A stretch of 15,900 bases of DNA from Hyphomonas sp. UBA5111 (GCA_002414505.1 DHZF01000092.1:1-15900), one strand, 5' to 3'. Counted from the first letter of the stretch, positions 1-9,335 are shown. Program-made: numbers and translations. The notes: generated by a model not told the origin, from the letters alone.

Positions 1-485
<485 letters not shown>

Positions 486-580
486 CTATGCCGCAGGATG
501 GACAGGCCGTCACAGTATCACTCTGGCCCCGATTGGCTTATATGACGGTCAGACCCGCAGCCTCATGACCGGACAGATTG

Positions 581-1252
581 ATGAGCCAGACCGACAAGCC
601 CGATATCATCCCGCCTTCGCCCAGCGCGTCGGAGTATGACACCGATCCGGCTGGCAAGCCGCTGATCCCGGATACGAGTGACCCGATCGGCCTGTTCAAG
701 GAATGGATGGCCGCGGCGCGGGAAGCCGAACTGAACGATTCCAACGCCATGTCGCTGGCCACTGTTGGGCTGGACGGGATGCCGGATGTGCGGATCGTCC
801 TCTTGAAAGAAGTGACGGAAGCGGGCTTTGTCTTCTTCACCAATCTTGAAAGCGCAAAGGGGCAGCAGCTCACCGAGACGCCGAAAGCCGCGCTGGGCTT
901 CCATTGGAAGAGCCAGCGCCGCCAAGTGCGTGTGCGCGGGACGGTCACGCCCGTCTCGGAAGAGGAGTCCGACGAATATTTCGCGACCCGCGCGGCGCAG
1001 AGCCGGATCAGCGCGATTGCCTCCGACCAGTCGCGTCCTCTGACTGACCGGGGCGAATTTGAACAGCGCGTGGCCGAACTGTCGGAAATCTTCGGCGACG
1101 GGCCGGACATTCCCCGCCCCGAATTCTGGGGCGGGTTCCGGGTCACGCCGCTCGAGATCGAGTTCTGGCAGGATCAGGCCTTCCGGATGCATGACCGGCT
1201 GAAATTCGTCCGCGAGGGCGATGGCTGGACGTCCGGACGCCTGTATCCCTGA
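581..1252 (+). CDS. pdxH: Pyridoxamine/pyridoxine 5'-phosphate oxidase
   Basis: FMN enzyme that oxidises pyridoxamine or pyridoxine 5'-phosphate to pyridoxal 5'-phosphate, the last step of vitamin B6 synthesis and salvage; a soluble cytoplasmic dimer. The 223-residue protein has the family hallmarks in order: the FMN-binding stretch RIVLLK (71-76), FFTNLESAKG (85-94), the WKSQRRQVRVRG segment (109-120), and the C-terminal block running from PEFWGGFRV through IEFWQ and MHDRL to the terminal RLYP. Length is close to the usual ~218. ATG 581 is chosen over the adjacent in-frame TTG at 578; GGACAG at 571-576 is a weak ribosome site. A TATATG at 539-544 is the only -10-like element seen upstream and has no good -35. 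Convergent with the next gene, 13 nt away. Confidence 0.95.
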   Translation: MSQTDKPDIIPPSPSASEYDTDPAGKPLIPDTSDPIGLFKEWMAAAREAELNDSNAMSLATVGLDGMPDVRIVLLKEVTEAGFVFFTNLESAKGQQLTETPKAALGFHWKSQRRQVRVRGTVTPVSEEESDEYFATRAAQSRISAIASDQSRPLTDRGEFEQRVAELSEIFGDGPDIPRPEFWGGFRVTPLEIEFWQDQAFRMHDRLKFVREGDGWTSGRLYP

Positions 1253-1260
1253 CAGACCCT

Positions 1261-1278
1261 CGGGATCAGACGATCCCG
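1261..1278. terminator. Possible bidirectional hairpin between pdxH and the glyoxalase-like gene
   Basis: CGGGATC (1261-1267) and GATCCCG (1272-1278) form a perfect 7-bp stem with an AGAC loop, 8 nt after the pdxH stop. It overlaps the last codons of the convergent gene. There is no run of T on either side, so it is at best a weak or factor-assisted terminator. The position between two convergent ends is the main support. Confidence 0.35.
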
Positions 1279-1715
1279 TTCAGCACATCCCCGAGGATGA
1301 GGTGCGGGGCGCCATCGCTGGTCTTGGCCCATGAGACCCCGTCCCCACCGACCATCGCGGTCACGCGCTGGCGAAACCCGGTAAAGCTCTCGAACTCGAC
1401 GACATCTACGGGCTCATCGAAATGCAGGGTGACCTCATATCCCATGCCGCCTGCCAGTTCGCGGATGGCATGGACGCGGCCCTCGAAGGGTTGCTTGAGG
1501 TAGAGACCGGTCACGCGGTCGCCGAGCTGGCAGGGAGATTCCGGCCGGTTCGACAGGCGCGCCGAGGCCGTGTTCCAGTCCCGATAGCCCAGTTCCCTGG
1601 CCACCAGTTCCAGCGCCTTGGCGTGGGAGATGGACGTGCCGGCATTGGCCTGCTCAGTCCGTATTTCGCGAGCCCGGGTCTTGGCGGCTTCGCGCGTTGT
1701 GATGGAGTGCGACAT
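1266..1715 (-). CDS. Glyoxalase superfamily-type small protein (Glyoxalase_8-like)
   Basis: A 149-residue soluble protein of unknown function. The N-terminal third (roughly residues 1-55) has a basic helix, then ISHAKALELVARELGYRDWN and TASARL, the signature I associate with proteins annotated as 'glyoxalase superfamily protein' (Glyoxalase_8-like). I see no vicinal-oxygen-chelate metal ligands and would not assign glyoxalase activity. The C-terminal part (about 60-149) is beta-rich: LGDRVTGLYLKQPFEGRVHA, then a segment resembling a small barrel. The start is ATG at 1715-1713, with AAAGGA about 8 nt upstream; a longer reading from 1751 adds 12 residues with no ribosome site. Its stop is 13 nt from the convergent pdxH stop. 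The name rests on the N-terminal motif only. Confidence 0.72.
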   Translation of the reverse strand: MSHSITTREAAKTRAREIRTEQANAGTSISHAKALELVARELGYRDWNTASARLSNRPESPCQLGDRVTGLYLKQPFEGRVHAIRELAGGMGYEVTLHFDEPVDVVEFESFTGFRQRVTAMVGGDGVSWAKTSDGAPHLILGDVLNGIV

Positions 1716-1914
1716 GGGTGGGATCCTTTCCCTTCTTCCAGGCGCGGTCACATGAGGCGGGGCTTGCCTTGCCGCTGGACCGCTTGGAATGAAGCGTCAG
1801 CATCCAGTTGAACAGCCGCCCTTGGGCGCCTGTGAGGCCTTCACCGTCGGGATGTCCCGGCAAGCGGCAGGTGTCTCAGACCTGCGCGCCAGATACGCCC
1901 AACACGGCGGCGCG
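1716..1914. other. Intergenic region, 199 nt
   Basis: Lies downstream of the phosphodiesterase gene and upstream of the glyoxalase-like gene, both on the minus strand. No convincing gene. Two short dyads are visible: CGGGA-TG-TCCCG at 1848-1859, and CAGGT/ACCTG arms at 1868-1884. Either could belong to a terminator for the phosphodiesterase gene, but neither has a T tract. The promoter of the glyoxalase-like gene should be here but I cannot place it. Confidence 0.4.
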
Positions 1915-2859
1915 TCAACGCCCGCAGGCCTCGATGGCGACGTCATCTGCCGTCATCGCCTCAGCCGCTTCGAGCGGACGATCCGTGGCGAGCATGACAA
2001 GGCCGTCCTCGGCCAGGTCCTGGAATTCGGAGCCATTGCCATCGGCGAGGTAGATGTCGTCGAGCCGTTCGCCGGACCGCCCAAGCGTGCCGAAGGCGGA
2101 TTCCACATCATTGCGTGCATTGCGGTCCCACGCGGCGGCGTCCGGCCGGTCGGTGCCGGTCCAGCCGATCAGGCGGCGCGAATCCACGCCGCGCGCTTCG
2201 AGGGCGGAAATGTCCCGGCCTCCGCGCACTGAAGCGGTCATCATGAAGGCAGGATCGATGGCGGCGATTTCGGCGGCCTCATCATCATTGTAGGAGATCA
2301 TGATGATGTTCTCTTCGGCGCCGGCTGCGTAGACGGCCTCGGCAATGTTGGCGAAGCTGGTCGTCTTCTTGCGGTCGAGTTCGAGGATCGCGCCGGTATT
2401 GCGGGCCCAGATCAGTGCATCAGTCAGCTTGGGCGGCGCGTAGCGGGTCCGCTGGCCGGAATTGTCGACCAGGGTCAGGCTGGACAGGTCTTCCCAGCTG
2501 ATGTCCGAGACATAGCCGCGCCCGGTCGTCGTCCGGTTCAGACGGTCATCATGCATCAGCGTCAGCACGCCATCGCGCGTCTCGGCAATGTCGATCTCGA
2601 AGATGCGCACGCCATGGTCGAAATTGTACTGCATCGTCTCGATGGCGTTTTCCGGATAGCCATCAGCGGGGCCGCCGCGATGCGCCGCGATCACCACGCC
2701 GCCATTTTCGCGCAGGCAGTCGAAATATTCGGGCAGGGGCAGGCGCGCCTCCCCGTCGGTTGTGGCGGGCATCGCAGCGCTTGACTGTGGGGCATCGCTT
2801 GACGGCCCGCAGCCGGACAGCAGGATGAGAGCGATAACAAGCAGTGCGGAATGCTTCAT
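1915..2859 (-). CDS. Glycerophosphodiester phosphodiesterase, lipoprotein
   Basis: Hydrolyses glycerophosphodiesters (deacylated phospholipids) to glycerol-3-phosphate and an alcohol. The 314-residue protein starts with a lipoprotein signal: MKHS, a hydrophobic stretch and the lipobox LSGC with Cys17 as the predicted lipidation site. Residue 18 is Gly, not Asp, which favours outer-membrane sorting, so it likely acts in the periplasm. The GDPD TIM-barrel follows: AAHRGG (His60-Arg61), ENAIETM, EIDI (Glu88, Asp90) and TLMHDD (His103) supply the general acid/base histidines and the metal-binding acids. The start is ATG at 2859-2857 with AGAGGA upstream; the frame is open back to 2889 without a better site. 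Divergent from the acyl-CoA ligase across 100 nt. The phosphodiester substrate is not determined by sequence. Confidence 0.9.
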   Translation of the reverse strand: MKHSALLVIALILLSGCGPSSDAPQSSAAMPATTDGEARLPLPEYFDCLRENGGVVIAAHRGGPADGYPENAIETMQYNFDHGVRIFEIDIAETRDGVLTLMHDDRLNRTTTGRGYVSDISWEDLSSLTLVDNSGQRTRYAPPKLTDALIWARNTGAILELDRKKTTSFANIAEAVYAAGAEENIIMISYNDDEAAEIAAIDPAFMMTASVRGGRDISALEARGVDSRRLIGWTGTDRPDAAAWDRNARNDVESAFGTLGRSGERLDDIYLADGNGSEFQDLAEDGLVMLATDRPLEAAEAMTADDVAIEACGR

Positions 2860-2880
2860 TCGTAGGGTCCTCTTCTTGCG

Positions 2881-2930
2881 CTGCAGCAATCGCGCGCATA
2901 AACCGGTTCTAAATCAGGCGATTATTGCAG
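2881..2930. promoter_or_regulatory. Long imperfect inverted repeat in the divergent GDPD/ligase promoter region
   Basis: CTGCAGCAATCGC (2881-2893) and GCGATTATTGCAG (2918-2930) are inverted copies matching at 11 of 13 positions, separated by 24 nt. AACCGGTT, a perfect 8-bp palindrome (2901-2908), sits almost at the centre. The repeat ends about 30 nt before the ligase start and about 20 nt before the phosphodiesterase start. It is placed to control both as a two-half-site operator. Function is inferred from symmetry and position only. Confidence 0.45.
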
Positions 2931-2959
2931 AAAACGAAAACAATACAGGGAGACATACC

Positions 2960-4581
<1,622 letters not shown>

Positions 4582-4585
<4 letters not shown>

Positions 4586-5103
4586 TCTGTCGCGCTGAAT
4601 TCCGGAACCGGACGGGCGGCTGCTTCCTCGGGAGTGGCCGCTTTTCCGTTCTGGGAGATATCGTCGATCAGCCACTCCATTTCAGCGATCTCGCGCCTCT
4701 GGGCCCGAATGATCTCGTCGGCCAGCTCGCGGACGCGTTCATCCTCGATTTGGGCGCGCTCGCTGGTCATGATGGCGATGGAGTGATGGGGGATCATGGC
4801 TTTCATGTAGGAGCGGTCCTGCACGGTGACCTGCGAGCGCACAAGGAACAGGGCGAGCGCAAACAGGAGTGCACTGCCGGCGTAAATGGCGAGATTGATC
4901 CGGCTGTTCTTGTACATGTTCAGCATGAAGGACAGCATGACGACGGCCATGGCGGCCGCCATGATCAGGGTCATGAAGAAGCGCGTTTCGCTCCAGTGCA
5001 CGTGCGGTAACGCATAAGTGTTCAGATACATCAGGCCGAACATGACGATAGCAGAGGTTGCGATCATCAGCCCGAAACGGCGGTATTTGCTGGCATCTTC
5101 CAT
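4582..5103 (-). CDS. Membrane-anchored DUF305 protein
   Basis: A 173-residue inner-membrane protein. Three hydrophobic segments (about 10-32, 42-64 and 70-90) are followed by a soluble C-terminal DUF305 domain (about 95-147) with the signature DRSYMKAMIPHHSIAIM; the Met100, Met103, His106, His107 and Met112 side chains are typical of the family. DUF305 has a ferritin-like helical fold and is often encoded near metal genes; metal binding is plausible, not shown. No metal-resistance genes are nearby. The start is ATG 5103-5101 with a strong AAGGAG 8 nt upstream; a longer reading from 5187 adds 28 residues with no support. Convergent with the ligase gene, sharing a CTAG at 4582-4585. Divergent from the DUF1499 gene. 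Confidence 0.85.
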
Positions 5104-5257
5104 TGGGGTCTCCTTGTCGGTGCGTGTAGGATGCTGTTTCCCAAACGGGGTGACCCAAAGGCGTGTTCCCAAAAATTCTGGACGCACCGGCTGGTTCGGG
5201 TAGGGGGTGACCTATCTCAATGCGAAACGAGTTTTTCGGAAGGGGCTGAAAAAAGAT
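5104..5257. promoter_or_regulatory. Divergent control region between the DUF305 and DUF1499 genes
   Basis: 154 nt with no gene. It holds two pairs of direct repeats: TTCCCAAA at 5138-5145 and 5166-5173, and GGGGTGACC at 5147-5155 and 5204-5212. Both promoters must lie here. The repeats are short and could be chance, but their arrangement is compatible with regulator half-sites. Confidence 0.3.
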
Positions 5258-6130
5258 ATGGAAACGACAGAGCAGACACAGGATGCCGGTTGGCGGGGCA
5301 TGGTGGCGAAGGCCTCGCTCGCCTTGTCCCTTTTCACCGTTCTCTGGTTCATCATTGCGGCAGTGGGCACCAAGCTGGGCCTCTGGAGCTGGCAGTTTGG
5401 CCTCGGCCAGATGACCATCAATTGGGGCCTGAAACTGATCTTCCTGGCGCTCGGCGTTTCGGTGATTGCGGTCATCCTGTCGCTGATCGCGGCGCCGCGC
5501 AAACGCGCCTTCATCCTGGCTTTTGCCGCGCTGCTGGTCGCCGGGCTGAGCTTTGGCCGGGTGGCGGCGTTCGGTGGGGAAGCTTCCCGCCTGCCGCCGA
5601 TCCATGATGTGCAGACAGACTGGTCCAATCCGGTGATGCCAAGCGAAGCCTTGCTGGCCGCGCGGAAGGCGTCCGACGCATCGAACCCGGTCGAGGCAGC
5701 CCCCATTGTGCCGGACACTGCTGAAGAGCGCTGGCCGGGCACGCCGGGGCGTCTCGTGTCGGAACTGCAGGAAGAGGCCGAGTTCGACCCGGCCGTGCAG
5801 GAAGACCGGGCGGATGCGCCTTACCCGAAACTCGATTCCTATGTGACCCAGGCGCCGCCTGAAGCCGCCTTCGAAGCCATCCTGATGCTTGTGAAGGAGC
5901 GGGGCTGGAAGATCGTGACAGACGACAGGGGCGCTGGCCGGATCGAAGCGACCGAGACGAGCTTCTGGTTCGACTTCAAGGACGATGTCATGATCCGTAT
6001 CCTGCCGACTGATGAAGGCGGGTCGCGCATCGATGTGCGCTCGGCCAGCCGGGTTGGCCTGTCAGATCTGGGCGCAAATGCCAAACGTGTGCGTAACCTG
6101 CTCGACGATATCGAGATCGCGCTGCGCTAG
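5258..6130 (+). CDS. Membrane DUF1499 family protein
   Basis: A 290-residue protein of unknown function. Three transmembrane segments are predicted by eye (about 19-39, 57-77 and 83-103). A soluble DUF1499 domain then starts at PPIHDVQTDWSNP and ends in the conserved core with YPKLDSYV, AFEAILMLVKERGWKIV, ETSFWFDFKDDVMIRI and RIDVRSASRVGLSDLGANAKR. DUF1499 proteins are widespread in alphaproteobacteria and plants, with no settled biochemistry. ATG 5258 is preferred; GGAAGGGG at 5238-5245 is a somewhat distant ribosome site. A GTG at 5207 would add 17 residues but has its G-run directly abutting the start. The TAG stop at 6128-6130 shares a CTAG with the opposing antiporter remnant. Confidence 0.85.
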   Translation: METTEQTQDAGWRGMVAKASLALSLFTVLWFIIAAVGTKLGLWSWQFGLGQMTINWGLKLIFLALGVSVIAVILSLIAAPRKRAFILAFAALLVAGLSFGRVAAFGGEASRLPPIHDVQTDWSNPVMPSEALLAARKASDASNPVEAAPIVPDTAEERWPGTPGRLVSELQEEAEFDPAVQEDRADAPYPKLDSYVTQAPPEAAFEAILMLVKERGWKIVTDDRGAGRIEATETSFWFDFKDDVMIRILPTDEGGSRIDVRSASRVGLSDLGANAKRVRNLLDDIEIALR

Positions 6131-6570
6131 GTGTCCACGGATTCGGGACTCTGATCCTCGGGACCCAATCGTAGAATGCGTGCAGCTGGCGCGATGGTCC
6201 AGTCCTGTATGGTCAGCGAGATCGTCACAATGATGAAGACGATATTGAAAAAGCCGACCGAGATTGGGCCGGGAGTAATGACAGGATAGATAGCGAGCAG
6301 GATCGGCACGGCCCCGCGCAGGCCGACCCAGCTTAGGAAGATGTTTTCGCGAAAAGTGAATCCCATCCAGCCCACGCTGAGAAAGACCGCAACAGGGCGG
6401 GCGATCAGCATCAGGACCACCGCGCATCCGATTGCAGGCCAGATATCTTGCAACAGCGCACTGGGGGTGACGAGCAGGCCGAGGGTGAGGAAGAGTACCA
6501 TCTGGCAAAGCCATTGGAACGCCTCGTTGAAATCGACGATCCGATCGATCGGACGCTTCAGTCTCGCCTT
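6127..6570 (-). pseudogene. 3' remnant of an NhaP-type cation/proton antiporter
   Basis: Only the C-terminal end of a CPA1-type (NhaP/CvrA-like) potassium or sodium/proton antiporter remains. The readable part includes KRPIDRIVDFNEAFQW, the membrane motif LGLLVTPS, RPVAVF, and SWVGLRGAVPILLAIYP, which is the conserved core of the family's last membrane helices. It ends in a normal TAG at 6127-6129. About 145 codons remain of a family usually 400-600 long. The frame stays open upstream of the first ATG (6501-6499), but similarity stops near 6570. There the sequence becomes the start of a manC gene read in another frame. The fragment lacks the acidic ion-binding helices, so no transport is expected. 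The exact 5' boundary (6560-6585) is my estimate. Confidence 0.8.
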
Positions 6571-6650
6571 GAGACTGATACCGGCCAGAGCCGTGTCCCC
6601 GTTCCGCCGCTCAGCAGCACTGGAACGATAGGCGTCGCCCCCGCCTTCAT
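6558..6650 (-). pseudogene. manC: 5' remnant of mannose-1-phosphate guanylyltransferase
   Basis: A 30-codon frame from ATG 6650-6648 to TGA 6560-6558. Its product contains IVPVLLSGGTGTRLWPVS, the N-terminal nucleotide-binding signature (GGxGxRLWP) of GDP-mannose pyrophosphorylases, which are normally about 470 residues or more. After WPVS the match ends and the reading stops within a few codons, where antiporter sequence takes over in another frame. A GGAAG ribosome-like site lies about 12 nt upstream, so what remains looks like an authentic gene start. The complete enzyme would make GDP-mannose for polysaccharide synthesis. The identification rests on a short but distinctive motif. Confidence 0.68.
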
Positions 6651-6768
6651 ATGGTTGATTTTCTTCCCATCAATAGTTGATGATGGCCCAACCTAATGGG
6701 AAACGCCAGCCGGTTCAGAAATAATTTACCACGCTTTCAGCCGACCGGATTGTCTCTGTATCGCGGCC
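6651..6768. other. Intergenic region between oppC and the manC remnant
   Basis: 118 nt with no gene. It contains an AT-rich patch (AATAATTTACC around 6720-6730) in otherwise GC-rich DNA, which could hold the former manC promoter on the minus strand. No clear terminator for oppC is visible. Confidence 0.3.
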
Positions 6769-7680
6769 CTAGCGGTCTTTCGGGTCCAGGGCGTCGCGCA
6801 GGCCGTCGCCGATGAAGTTCAGGCAGAGCAGAGTGACGGCCATGGTGATCGCCGGGGCGAGCAGCATCCAGGGCTTTTCTTCCATCCGGTGGGCGCCGTC
6901 GGAAATCAGCACGCCCAGTGAGGTCAGCGGCTCGTTCACGCCGAGACCGAGGAAGGACAGGAAGCTTTCGGCAAGAATGACCACCGGAATGGTCAGCGTG
7001 ACATAGACTGCCACCGGGCCGATCACGTTTGGCAGGATATGGCGCAGGATGATGTCCTTGCGGCTGACGCCGGAGGCGCGGGCAGCTTCGATGAATTCCT
7101 TGCCCTTGATGGCGAGGGTCTGGCCGCGCACGATCCGCGCCATGGTCAGCCATTCGATCGCGCCAATGGCGGCGAAGATCAGGACGATGTTCCGCTCGAA
7201 CACGGTCAGCAATAGGATGACAAAGAAGATGAAGGGCAGGGCGTAGAGCACATCGACGATGCGCATCATGAAATTGTCTACGCGGCCGCCCAGATAGCCT
7301 GCGGTGGCGCCCCAGGTGACACCGATCACGAGGCTGACAGCGGTGGCCACGATGCCCACCATCAGCGAGATACGCAGCCCGATCATCAGCCGGGCCAGCA
7401 GGTCGCGGCCCTGCAGGTCTGTCCCGAGCGGATGCATGCCGTCCAGCGTCGGCGCGATGGTGCGCAGGTCAGAGATCGTGCTGTATTTGTGGACCCACAC
7501 AAAGGGGCCGAACACGGCGAACAGGACGAGAAAGCCAAGGATCCACATGGAGATCACGGCGGCGCGGTTGCGGAACAGGCGCGTGCGGGCGTCGTCCCAG
7601 AGCGAACGGCCCCCCACAATGGCTTTCTGGACGGGTTCGATGCGTCCGGTCGGGTCGAGGAGAGGATCAAGATCCGTCAT
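6769..7680 (-). CDS. oppC: Oligopeptide/dipeptide ABC transporter permease (OppC/DppC type)
   Basis: Inner-membrane permease subunit of a peptide-type ABC importer, 303 residues. The N-terminal cytoplasmic segment carries LFRNRAAVISMWILGFLVLFAVFGPF, the usual OppC_N first helix. HPLGTDLQGRDLLARLMIGLRISLMVG opens the BPD_transp_1 domain. The EAA loop that docks the ATPase is EAARASGVSRKDIILRHILPN. The end, NFIGDGLRDALDPKDR, is the standard OppC/DppC C terminus. The ATG (7680-7678) overlaps the oppB stop as TGATG on the minus strand, so the two are translationally coupled. No ATPase (OppD/F) follows; the manC/nhaP scar does. Substrate (oligopeptide, dipeptide, nickel or other) cannot be read from the permease alone. 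Confidence 0.92.
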   Translation of the reverse strand: MTDLDPLLDPTGRIEPVQKAIVGGRSLWDDARTRLFRNRAAVISMWILGFLVLFAVFGPFVWVHKYSTISDLRTIAPTLDGMHPLGTDLQGRDLLARLMIGLRISLMVGIVATAVSLVIGVTWGATAGYLGGRVDNFMMRIVDVLYALPFIFFVILLLTVFERNIVLIFAAIGAIEWLTMARIVRGQTLAIKGKEFIEAARASGVSRKDIILRHILPNVIGPVAVYVTLTIPVVILAESFLSFLGLGVNEPLTSLGVLISDGAHRMEEKPWMLLAPAITMAVTLLCLNFIGDGLRDALDPKDR

Positions 7681-8651
7681 CAGTCGTACTTCACTTTCGG
7701 ATCAAGCAGGGCGTAGAGGATGTCTGCGACGAGGTTCAGCAGCACGATCAGGCCTGCATAGACAATGATGGCGCCCATCACGAGCGTGTAGTCCCGGTTC
7801 AGCGCCCCATCGACGAAATAGGAGCCGAGGCCAGGCAGGCCGAAGATTTTCTCGATCACGACCGAGCCGGTCATCACGCGGGCCATGGCCGGGCCGGCAT
7901 AGGAAATCAGGGGCAACAGGGCCGCTGGCAGGGCGTGGCGGGCAATCACCTGGCGTTCCGTCAGGCCCTTGGACCGGGCCGTGCGGATGTGGTTGGAGCG
8001 CATGGTCTCGATGATCGAGGCGCGCATCAGGCGCGAGATGATCGCAATCTGCGGCAGGGCCAGCGTGATGACCGGCAGGGTCATATTGTGCCAGTTCATG
8101 CCGATATTGGGATAGGTGCCCAGGCCGCCGACGGCGAAGATGCCAGCGCCAAGGGCAAAGATGAGAATCAGGATCGGGCCGGTGACAAAGGTCGGGATCG
8201 AAATCCCGGCCATCGCAATGCCCATGACACTGTAATCTGCCGAGGTGTTCTGTCTGAGTCCAGCAAACACACCGAGCAATGTGCCGACCGCGATGCCCAG
8301 CCCCATCGAGAGAAACCCGATGGTCAGCGAAATGGGCAAGCCGTCCGCGATTAGATCGTTCACGCTCTTGCCGAGTGTCTTGTAGGACGGGCCGAAATCG
8401 CCCACCAGGACGCCGCCCACATAATCAAAATATTGCTCATGGAGTGGCTTGTCGAAGCCGAACTCGGCGGCGATCGCGGCCTCGGTCGCAGGCGGCAGCT
8501 TGCGCTCCCCGTCGAATGGCCCGCCCGGAGCAGCCCGCATCATCAAGAAGGCCATCGTGATGATGGCCAGCATTGTGGGGATTGCTATCAGCAGGCGCCT
8601 GAACGTATAGGCCCACGGAATTCGGCTAATGACACGTTGAAAAGAGGACAC
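7680..8651 (-). CDS. oppB: Oligopeptide/dipeptide ABC transporter permease (OppB/DppB type)
   Basis: Partner permease of the OppC-type subunit, 323 residues. It has the canonical first helix RLLIAIPTMLAIITMAFLMMRAAPGGPFDGER, written here only to mark the family start (cut by residues 18-49), then GDFGPSYK and the BPD_transp_1 domain. The EAA loop is TARSKGLTERQVIARHALP, followed by VVIEKIFGLPGLGSYFVDGALNRD and the DPKVKYD end. The start is a GTG at 8651-8649, the only one after an in-frame TAG 9 nt upstream; its ribosome site (AAAAGA) is weak. It heads the two-gene oppBC operon, divergent from the sulfurtransferase gene. No substrate-binding protein precedes it in the 136-nt gap, so OppA must be elsewhere or missing. 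Confidence 0.92.
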   Translation of the reverse strand: MSSFQRVISRIPWAYTFRRLLIAIPTMLAIITMAFLMMRAAPGGPFDGERKLPPATEAAIAAEFGFDKPLHEQYFDYVGGVLVGDFGPSYKTLGKSVNDLIADGLPISLTIGFLSMGLGIAVGTLLGVFAGLRQNTSADYSVMGIAMAGISIPTFVTGPILILIFALGAGIFAVGGLGTYPNIGMNWHNMTLPVITLALPQIAIISRLMRASIIETMRSNHIRTARSKGLTERQVIARHALPAALLPLISYAGPAMARVMTGSVVIEKIFGLPGLGSYFVDGALNRDYTLVMGAIIVYAGLIVLLNLVADILYALLDPKVKYD

Positions 8652-8691
8652 GTTCTTTTGCTATTCCGTTGCTGGTAATAGGAATTTGATC

Positions 8692-8717
8692 ATGCCGCCG
8701 TCACCGGCGCTTGGCAT
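8692..8717. promoter_or_regulatory. Interrupted dyad between oppB and the sulfurtransferase gene
   Basis: ATGCC (8692-8696) pairs with GGCAT (8713-8717), enclosing GCCG (8697-8700), a TCAC loop and CGGC (8705-8708), with a 4-nt bulge on one side. It sits in the 136-nt divergent gap 8652-8787 and could be an operator or leader structure. Weak evidence. Confidence 0.25.
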
Positions 8718-8787
8718 AACGATCCGCAATCCTTAGCTTGTAGCGACAGCCGATCAAGACCGCAGACTCAGGCAGGGACACTAAAAT

Positions 8788-9198
8788 ATGGCCGATATTC
8801 GCCGCGTTACGGAAGCTTTTGCTGTCGCCCCCCAGATCAATGAGGAGGATGTTGCCCAAATCGAGGCTGCAGGCTTCAAAACGATCGTGGCGAACCGCCC
8901 GGATGGCGAAGGCGGCGTTGACCAGCCCCGGATGGGGGCCATTCGCGCCAAGGCCGAATCACTGGGGCTGACCTTTGTGGCCTTGCCATTTTCTGGCGCG
9001 CCGACCCCTGAAGTGGTTGAGCGCATGAGCAATATTCTGAATGAAGCACCTCAGCCCGTTCTGGCGTATTGCCGCACTGGCACACGCTGCATCACGGCCT
9101 GGGCGCTGACCCATTCCGGGCAGGGCACGGGGCAGGAAATCGTCGATGCTGCAGCAGACGCAGGCTATGATTTGTCCAGCCTGCAGTCGCTACTCTGA
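8788..9198 (+). CDS. DUF442/TIGR01244-type sulfurtransferase (rhodanese-loop phosphatase-like protein)
   Basis: A 136-residue cytoplasmic protein matching the stand-alone 'beta-lactamase hydrolase-like' (TIGR01244, DUF442) family. These have a dual-specificity-phosphatase fold and a rhodanese-like active loop. The loop is LAYCRTGTRC: Cys95 to Arg100 makes a six-residue CRTGTR loop, typical of sulfurtransferases and shorter than the CX5R of true phosphatases. Other family marks are the start (MADIRRVTEAFAVAPQI), TIVANRPDGE and ALPFSG. In some bacteria this domain is fused to a persulfide dioxygenase (Blh) in sulfide detoxification; here it is alone. ATG 8788 has AGGGA at 8774-8778. Genes downstream are on the same strand but separated by 137 nt and a hairpin. 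Confidence 0.87.
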   Translation: MADIRRVTEAFAVAPQINEEDVAQIEAAGFKTIVANRPDGEGGVDQPRMGAIRAKAESLGLTFVALPFSGAPTPEVVERMSNILNEAPQPVLAYCRTGTRCITAWALTHSGQGTGQEIVDAAADAGYDLSSLQSLL

Positions 9199-9220
9199 TC
9201 CTGGCCCGCAAAGTTTGTGA

Positions 9221-9238
9221 GCAAATGGTCACATTTGC
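9221..9238. promoter_or_regulatory. Perfect 7-bp stem inverted repeat before the ATP-grasp-like gene
   Basis: GCAAATG (9221-9227), loop GTCA, CATTTGC (9232-9238). It lies 23 nt after the sulfurtransferase stop and about 98 nt before the next start. No T tract follows, so an operator is at least as likely as a terminator. Confidence 0.4.
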
Positions 9239-9335
9239 GCCGCATTAAGTGTGTTGTCAGTGAAGACCGGCCATGCGAAGGCCAAGACAGGGAGGCGCAG
9301 GCCATGTGGCCGTTTGCGCAACAGGAGTGGAATGG

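Noticed and set aside
2762..2959. N-terminal extension of the fatty acid-CoA ligase
   Set aside because: It overlaps the start of the phosphodiesterase gene; ATG 2960 has a good ribosome site and matches the family start.
6062..6514. A 150-codon minus-strand frame overlapping the antiporter remnant
   Set aside because: It is the wrong frame: the antiporter motifs are in the neighbouring frame, and this one runs into the DUF1499 gene.
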